64,000 nt of DNA from Protula sp. h YS-2021 (taxonomy: Eukaryota; Annelida; Polychaeta; Sabellida; Serpulidae). Below the pieces are notes generated by a model. It was not told where the DNA came from, did not search any database, and worked only from the letters and a program-made list of their open reading frames with translations. Numbering within the stretch: the stretch's first letter is position 1; the number at the start of each line of letters is the position of its first letter. Of this stretch, positions 56,521 through 64,000 are shown piece by piece. The stretch lies in contig OX457031.1 in the NCBI GenBank assembly GCA_949752745.1, forward strand, positions 40,769,502 through 40,833,501, in the 5' to 3' direction. The position numbers and the translations under genes are program-made.

Positions 56521-59500
56521 TTAGCGCCTATCCTTCCTGTGGGCGTAGCGTGACGGCCCTCCGGGGCTGATGAAGCCACCCGCGTTCTGCGCGCCGGCTA
56601 CCTCCCGTAGTCGTACGATTTCATCGCGGTATCTGTGCAACAGTCAAAACACTATCTGTTGAGTACAGCGCCCACGCTCATGCGGGGAAGGGGGGCGTGG
56701 GGTTGGGGGGCGGGGGTTGGCAAGTTTTGGCTCACAATCCGGGATGTTGGCTTAAAAAAGCGTTTCCAAACAAACGCTAAACCGATTACAGTTATCAAAC
56801 AGATGGGTTTATATTTAGTTACGCATAAAATTCATTTCATTTAACTAATGAAATTGGTATACTAACTAAATGCTTCCCAGACAGAATGTCTAGCTTAAAA
56901 GAAAATAAATCGGCGTACTCTTTGGAATACAGTACAAAGTAAACAGATAATAGAAGTACAGCTGTAAACGTTTCCACGGATTACATTTAAGACGTGACAG
57001 CGCGCCGCGGTACATTTAGCGAAACGAAATCAGTCTTATCTACTCACTCCAGCTTATCTGTCAAGCTTATCTACAGAAAACGACGCTAACTAATCTCGAA
57101 ACATGGAAGGGCGCACACTTAAAACAATAACACTCAAAAGTAACTCGTAAAGAGATTCCGATGAGAAACGGCCGAAACTTGTGCTCGCATTTCTTACCCT
57201 GTGAACACCTTCTACACGTGCGCCTGTTTCTTTTTTCACAATAGTATACTTTTTAAATTAATAGTAAATAGTCTGGCTTGAAAAAAACGTAGCATCTTTA
57301 TTGCAAAGAGGAGAAAAGATAAGCAAAGTGACTGTGGTCACAGGCCGTGACATTTGATCAGACGAAGTGTACTGCAAGTCTGAGATTTGACTATTAATAT
57401 GCAGCCCACTTGTGAATATAACCATTGTTCAGCACAGTGAATAAACTGTATAGACTTTGAAAAGTGTGCGTAACAAAAACACGTGAATTGAGGTCCGGGC
57501 GTTTAAAAGAACTGAACCAACCCCCCCTCCCCCCCCTCCAAAAGAAAAAAAAAAAACAAAAACAAAAACACACACACACACACATCCCAACAAATCAAAA
57601 CAAGGAATGGGCCTTCAAAAAGATGAAACACGTACCACGAACCATACCCCTCCCCCCTCCCCCCCACTCCCCGCCAGCCCAATCCCACTCCCCAGCAATA
57701 AAGGCACGCACCTGGCCAAGTGGCTATCAATGTAGTTCTGCAGGTCGAGAATCTCCTGTTCCATCATGGCGTTCTTGCTCAGTAGCTCCGCACGTTCCTG
57801 TTCCAGTGCTTGCTGTGTGTTCACCGAGAACTCACGGAGCTGTTTCCTCAGTGATGACCAGTTCTCCTCACTGCCCCCTTTGCTGTTAGAGAAATTTGTG
57901 TTTATTATATGAATTTGGAACTTTGCTAAAGGGACGGCCGACAGACTCAATGAGCGATAATTTTGAATTCCGTGATTGGCGATCTAACCCAATGCGGTCA
58001 CACAGCCGAGGCCTTGTCGACCACTCAGATTTGAACCAATGACCTTGGGGTTTCTATACCCCAACCTAACCAACTGAGCTAACCGTCACCCCTTTAGAAA
58101 CGTAATATTTGAAACACCTGAGCATTTTCTTGTTCAAATTTAATTAATTACACTCAATATTACTCTTTTTTTTTCAAATTTCCATTTCCAAAATAAACGT
58201 TCTAAAATATGAAGGCATTGGCCAAATTTTCAAGACTACAATATACGCAGTTGTTAAAGAATGCAGACAATGTGTATTTTACAAAGAAAAGAATATATTT
58301 CTACAAACCTTTTGCCAGGGACAAAGGTTGTTTTCGGGCTTTCTAAATCACCCATCCTCAACTGTTTGTAATGAGCAATCAAAGATTATATGTTATTAAT
58401 ATAAAATCTTTGCTCTGATTGGTAAAAAGTAGATTAATTTTATGTGTACTACGCGGACTTTGCCAAATTGGTGAAAATTAGAAATCGGCTACGATACTTT
58501 TTTGAGCCCTGACCAAAACTTCTTTCACACGAAACTTTGAGCAAATTGAACAAAATATGTAGGTGGACTGGCTTTTTTCCCAAAGGAAGTGATCGGTTCG
58601 TCAAATTGACGAAAACTAACAAACTGCGAAAATAAAATAATACGCATTTGTCTCCTCTATATATTTCTCCAAACTTTTACTGCGATCTCATGAAAACTGG
58701 AAGAGGAGCAGGAAAAAATAAAAGTTCACAGATGACAGAGACGCCACACGATGTGTAGGTATAGCATATGCAGCCAATGGCCACCTGTGCTAAACAATGT
58801 GGTAAATCGCTTGCAATGAACGAAATTGAGAAGTCGCCATTCTAAATCGAAATGTAATATATTTTTAGATATAGAACCTTACAAACCATACAAAGCGAGG
58901 GTCTGCACGGGACGAGGCCGGGGTGGGACGGGAGGGGGGCATGGAGGCAAACCAAAGAACTGACCCTCATTTTGAGACCTTCCAGTTCACTCTGAGCCTG
59001 ACTGTAGTCGACTCGCAGCCGGTTGATGATTTTCTGTTGCTCCGACGCCAATTCCGAGTCTGTCATTTGAAGACTGTGCTCATCGGGTCCCAGAACAACT
59101 GATTCCAATTTCCTATCTTCTACTTGTTGACGAAGGTCTCTGAAAATCGCCCCACAACGCATTCGCTCATCCTTTGCAACACACCACACAAGTGTTTTAA
59201 GGTACTGAGTAACCGATGTAGTAATTCTTATTTCTTTAATTTTGTACACTTCAGTCCATTATTTTTCTCTATAACTTGACTTCTGTTTACTTTGTTATTG
59301 ATCGCGTTTAATTTTAATTCGTACATTCTTTACATAAACCTCATTTAAAATAATTATTTATCTTACATTTCACATAATGCAGAGATTTACACCATCAACT
59401 TGTACTTTATATGATTTCGCAAGTTTCACGCGTCTTTGACATTGAACCACGTGTTCTGAGAGCACCGGACGCGAGTACTTTGAAATCAGCCAATAGGTAG

Positions 59501-61618
59501 AGAGATGCCGAGCACCTGTAAGCGACGAGCAGTTCCTCGTGTTTGCGTGACGTCACATCCGCCAGGCGCCGGTACGTCTGTGCCGCCTGACTAAGCTGTT
59601 CCTCGCGCACCTTGTGCGACTTCTTCAAGTCGCGCAGCATGGCGTCCACGTGGCCCTTCATTTCGCGCGCCTCCTTGGGATTGCCACGCACGCCGCCATT
59701 GTCCACAAATTCCTGCAGTGCGAACAGTGGAAATACTTATGCGTATTTCTTTTTTTGCATGTGTGTGTGTGTGCATTGGTTTAAAATGACCTGTGAATCC
59801 ATTACGCTATAAAATGTCTTATTCAAAGAAAAGAATAATGATTATGCGTCTTGTCATTTCTAATTCTACTGTGTACAAAATGTGACATGTCCTTTTTAAT
59901 TAAGACTTAGCAGAGTGTTGGCAGTGACGGTGATAAATATAGACCATGCAACAGAAATATGTACCGCAATGTCTTGTACATATTTGACTAGTCTTGATCT
60001 GAACTCATCGTTGACATCCTTGAGTTTATGCTGAAGGCGGTTGTTCTGTGACTCCAACGACTGCATGTGACTCCTCGCTGTTATCAGTTGCTGAATGTTA
60101 ACAGATTCACATCGCATATCTATACTCTTTACATTCTTCTCACAACCTCTACAGACGTTTCTGTACAGACTATTTTGCGAAATGTTTAAATAAAAGAGGT
60201 ATAATGTGCTGTTTGCAATTTCAGTATTTTCACAAGACGGTAAAAACATTTTTAAATAACTAAGAGTTCAGGTAAAGTATTTACCTTTCTGGGACGACAG
60301 TATGAGCCTTCGTTTAAGGTTTTATCTGTGTTGAACTCTTTAGGAAACAGAAAACATTGAAAGAAAATGTTTAAAGAGTCTTACGGCACTCAGCTCAGAC
60401 ATTTTCTTCTGCTTTTCTCGAGCCATGGCTCTGACGTCACTGAGCTCTTTCTGAGCGGCCGTCCTGGTTGGCATGACAACATAAATGCGAGTTACAGGAA
60501 GATGGAGAACTGTCTAAATAAGCAGCTACATATTAAATTGTTTTTGTTTATTCTATTCCTTATAAAAAGTTCCATACATTTTTCGCTGACAGTTTTTTTT
60601 TGAAATGGCCCTATTAATCACATTAAGAAGAGCAGAATTTTGCCGGTGACGCAGCTATTTCTGGGCGATATTAGAGCACATGAAGGGGTACTCACAGACG
60701 CCGCTCAAGGCGCGTTTGATCGTCGCTGTGCGCATGTTTCATTCTGTCGAGCTCGGACTGGTATCTACGCTCACTGCCAAACAACTGTGCAAAAAACATC
60801 ACATATGACATGAGGCATCTTGCCAGGAGAAAATGCAGGGCCGTGCAAACTACTTCAGCCCCCCCCCCCCCCCGCCCAAAACCGTACCCATGAAAAAATA
60901 TTAATTATAATAGCCGCTTAAGTTAATAAAAAAAAAATTACAAATAACCGTGTTACTTTCAAACAAACGAAAATCGTTAAGACTTTATTCTATTCTATTT
61001 AAAACTGACAAATTTTAAGTTATAGTTAACGTTACGTCTGACATTTTACAAGTCTCCAGACAAGTTTTTAAGCAAGAACGGTCAGGTAGTGAAGAGATAG
61101 TCGTTACTTACTGTCTTCTCAACCTCATCCCTGTCCCCAAAATCTTCTGGCTTTTAAAAAAAACAACGATAAAAAATATATATTTTATAAATAAATACAA
61201 AGAAACCATTTAAATAACATCTTTTCTCCATTTGACAAAACTGCAAACGGGACACCATGCATACAGTGTAACCCAGTAAATGAAACCAGGGAATTGCATA
61301 TATAAAAACATCAGACCCTGGTTTTGAATCTCAATCCGATTATATCAGATTACGATTGCGTTTCGGAACTTCAAATCAAAACTCAAAATGCAAAACTCAA
61401 TTACTTTTGACATGTATTTATACTGGATTAAAAGCCCGTGATAAACTCTCGCCTACCCTTAGTTTGTGCGTGGACAGCCGAGAAACCAACTCCTTGACAC
61501 GTCCGACCTCTTCCTGGGCCTGTAGACTCAGGTCACGCTTCTCAAACTGACGCATAATGGCCGCCTTAGCGTTCACGAGGTTCACTAGCTCAGTTCCTAA
61601 CTCCTTGTTTCTCTCTTG
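56521..61618 (-). CDS. Coiled-coil protein, 3' ten exons (CCDC78-like candidate)
   Basis: Exons (minus): 61,457-61,618; 61,112-61,150; 60,696-60,784; 60,385-60,463; 59,965-60,090; 59,516-59,712; 58,965-59,139; 58,309-58,361; 57,712-57,882; 56,521-56,632. Phases agree at every junction (0,0,2,0,0,2,0,2,2) and the total is 1,203 nt, 400 residues plus TAA. Seen: long Glu/Lys/Gln/Leu-rich heptads and no transmembrane segment; recognisable pieces are NAKAAIMRQFEKRDLSLQAQ, LVKYVQDIAEFVDNGG, KHEELLVAYRDLR and the end SPGGPSRYAHRKDRR. The first exon opens in phase 0 mid-protein, so the 5' part lies beyond the window. Inferred: a DUF4472/CCDC78-type centriole or cilium protein; this identity is only a guess, while the gene model is solid. 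Confidence 0.82.
57520..57690. repeat. Low-complexity C-rich, A-rich and (CA)n segments
   Basis: CCCCCCTCC tracts at about 57,521-57,540 and 57,647-57,668, AAAAAC runs and a (CA)n stretch near 57,570-57,584, in the last intron of the coiled-coil gene. Confidence 0.8.
57930..58096 (-). mobile_element. tRNA-derived SINE candidate
   Basis: The minus strand at 58,095-58,020 reads GGGTGACGGTTAGCTCAGTT...GGTTCAAATCTGAGTGG, with an A box (TAGCTCAGTTGG) and a B box (GGTTCAAATC) at tRNA-like spacing. A non-tRNA body continues to about 57,930. It lies in an intron of the coiled-coil gene, in the same orientation. It is unlikely to be a working tRNA because the arms pair poorly. Confidence 0.7.
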
Positions 61619-61939
61619 CTGGAAATAAAAACTCGTGTGAAAATCTCACAGCGAAATTATTCATTTTTAAATCACAAGTTTGTCCAAGGACAAAGTCCCA
61701 GCTTACGAAAAGCAATAAGACCCATTCCAGCGTGCATGAGCGAAGGAATTTCCCTGAAATATCGGGCTTCAAAAGATGAGACGGCAAAGAGCTAGCTCAA
61801 TGATTAATTTAGCACCGGACCAGAACATAGACCGATAAATGCATACAAAGATTTCTTTACGTGAAAAATGGGGAGCAGATTTTTTGTATCTCTGGTAGAC
61901 TGGATAGTCTGCCATAGATACCTTCAAACAACGCTCGCA

Positions 61940-64000
61940 TTTCGGACCAGTGCTCATATTTATGTAACTTGCCTCGATGCGCGGTTCTTATTCAGACAAG
62001 TACGCATGTTTATTTAATTTGCGTTGATGCGCGGCTCTCATTTTGGAACCGTGCACATGTTCATTTAACTTAATAAAGATTAATGCGCGGTTCTTATTCC
62101 AGACCAATGCGCATGTTTATTTTACTTTCGTTGATGAGCGGTACTTATTTTGGACAAGTGCACAAGTTTCCTTAGGTTGTCCTGATGCGCGGTTCGCATT
62201 TCGGAAGAGTTTGCATGTTTATCCAACTTGCACGGTGCGCATGTTTATTTAACTTGCGTTGACGCGCGGTTCGAATATCGGACCAGTGCGCATGTTTATT
62301 TAACTTGCATTGATGCGCGGTGCTTATTCTGGACCAGTACAAATGTTTATTTAACTTGCGTTGGAGCGTGGTTCACATTTCGAACCACTCCACACGTTTA
62401 TTTAAGTGGCGTTGATGCGCGGTTCGAATTTCGGACCAGTGCGCATGTTTATTTAACTTGCGTTGATGTCCGGTGCTTATTTTGGACCAGTGCACATGTT
62501 TATTTAACTTGCGTTGATGTGCGGTTGGCATTTCGGACCAGCGCCCATGTTTTTTTATCTTGTGTTGATGTGCGGTTCTTATTTCGGATCAGTGCGCATG
62601 TTTATTTACCTTGTGTTGATGTGCGGTTCTTCTTTCGGATCAATGCGCATGTTTATTTACTTGTGTTGATGTGCGGTTCTTATTACGGATCAGTGCGCAT
62701 GTTTATTTTACTTGTGTTGATGAGCGGTACTTATTTTGGACAAGTGTACAAGTTTTCTTAGGTTGCCTTGATGCGCGGTTCGCATTTCGGAAGAGTTTGC
62801 ATGTTTATCTATCTTGCGTTGATGCACGGTGCTTATTTTGGACGTGTGCATATGTTAATCTAACTTGCGTTGGTGCGCGGTTTGCATTTTGGACCAGTGC
62901 GCATGTTTATTCAACTTGCGTTGATGAGCAGTTCGAATTTCGGACCAGTGCGCATGTTTATTTAACTTGCGTTGATGCGCGGTGCTTATTTTGGACCAGT
63001 GCAAATATTTATTTAACTTCCGTTGGCGCGTGGTTCGCATTTCGAACCACTGCGCATGTTTATTTAACGTGTGTCGATGTGCGGTTCTTATTTCAGGCCA
63101 ATGCGCATATTTCTTTAATTTGAGTTGATGCGCGGTTCTTATTCTGGACCAGTGCGCATGTTTATTTAAGTTGCGTTGATACGCAGTTCTTATTTTGAAT
63201 AGTGCGCACGTTATTTAACTTGCGTTAATGCGCAGTTCGGTTCGCATTTCTAACCAGTGCGCATGTTTATTTAACTTGCGTTAATGCTCGGTTCCCATTT
63301 CTGACCAGTGTGTTTGTTTATTTAGCTTGCGTTAATGAACGTTTCGCATTTTCTACCAGTGCGCACGTTTATTTAACTTGTGTTGATGCGTGGTTCGCAT
63401 TTTGGACCAGTGCGCATATTTATTTAACTTGTGTTGGTGCTCGGTACTTATTTTAGATCAGTGCAAATGTGTATTTAACTTGCGCTGAGGAGCGGTTCGG
63501 AATTCGGACCAGTGTACCTGTTTCTTTAGGTTGCGTTCATGCGAGGTTCGCATTTCGGACCAGTGCGTAGGTTCACTTAACTGGCGTTGACACGCGAATT
63601 GCGTTTCGGACCAGAACGCATGTTTATTTCAGTCCCGTCGATGCTCGACTCTTATGTCTATTCAACTTGCGTCGATTCGTGGTTCTTTCTTCGGACCACT
63701 GCGAATGTTCATTTAACTTGCGTTGATGCGAGGTTCTCGTTTCAGACCACTGCGCATGTCTATTCAACTTTCGCCAATGTGTGGTTCTTTTTTCGGACAA
63801 GTGCGCATGTTTGTTTAACTTGCGTTGATGTGCGGTGCTTATTTTGGACCGGATCGCATCTTTATTTAACATCCGTCGATGCGCGGTTCGCATTTCCGAC
63901 CATTGCCCATGTTTATTTAACTTGCGTTGATGCGTGGTTCTCATTTCAGACCAGTGCGCATGTTTCTTTGGGTTGCGCTGATGCGCGGTTCTTTTTTTCG
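61940..64000. repeat. 51-bp minisatellite, about 40 diverged copies, runs off the window
   Basis: The unit is roughly TTGATGCGCGGTTCTTATTT then CGGACCAGTGCGCATGTTTATTTAACTTGCG, period 51 (for example 62,310, 62,361, 62,412). Because 51 is divisible by three, both strands show long reading frames with 17-residue repeats (HVYLTCVDARFLFRTSA on plus, HAHWSKIRTAHQRKLNK on minus). Scattered frameshifts and no splice logic argue against coding. The array begins about 320 bp upstream of the first visible coiled-coil exon. Confidence 0.93.

Noticed and set aside
61940..64000. Repeat-protein genes encoded on either strand of the 51-bp array
   Set aside because: Frames appear on both strands equally, are interrupted by unit-length shifts, and have no splice sites or domain identity.

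Overview
The window is nuclear DNA of an invertebrate animal. Genes are split by GT-AG introns, the DNA is AT-rich, and there are long (TA)n tracts, poly-G/poly-C runs and many transposon remnants. The two genes and the BEL/Pao, Tc1, pogo-like, LINE and SINE families fit a lophotrochozoan such as a mollusc, but the species cannot be fixed from sequence alone.

Main gene (minus strand, 46,524 down to 1,370). I joined 29 exons by matching splice sites, intron phases and the cysteine pattern across each junction. The model is 5,010 nt of coding sequence and closes in frame as a predicted secreted protein of about 1,669 residues. The order is signal peptide (exon 1), very basic linker (exon 2), two Kunitz domains (exons 3-4), one large exon with about eleven short or canonical antistasin-like units (exon 5), three antistasin units (exons 6-7), a lustrin-type cysteine-rich domain (exon 8), a thyroglobulin type-1 domain (exons 8-9), then 27 antistasin units (exons 10-29). 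Several inhibitor families are thus combined in one chain.

The most unusual part lies at 2,375-3,455: thirty tandem 36-bp units made from the exon 27/intron 27 boundary. Nearly every unit carries a GTAAG 5' splice-donor core in phase 1. Splicing from the in-frame units to exon 28 restores the antistasin cysteine spacing, so the array could act as a ladder of alternative donors that adds 12 residues per step.

Introns. Intron 2 holds a very young BEL/Pao element (32,271-39,082) with two 1,740-bp LTRs differing at one base, a 5-bp target duplication, and an open gag-protease-integrase-end reading frame that lacks reverse transcriptase, RNase H and the integrase core. It also holds a MITE with 39-bp perfect terminal repeats. 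Intron 4 has a (TA)n tract inside a perfect 21-bp inverted repeat. Intron 6 has a Tc1 remnant. Intron 9 has a pogo/Tigger-like transposase fragment split by a composite insertion of about 3.1 kb.

Intergenic region 46.5-56.5 kb: no gene recognised. It contains foldback and tandem repeats, a dispersed element with CCCACTTGCA termini (further copies in introns 1, 2 and 8), and a 5'-truncated LINE nested in one copy.

Second gene (minus strand, 61,618 down to 56,521): the last ten exons (400 residues) of a coiled-coil protein, possibly CCDC78-like, whose 5' part lies outside the window. A tRNA-derived SINE head sits in one intron. A 51-bp minisatellite fills about 61,940-64,000 and runs off the window.
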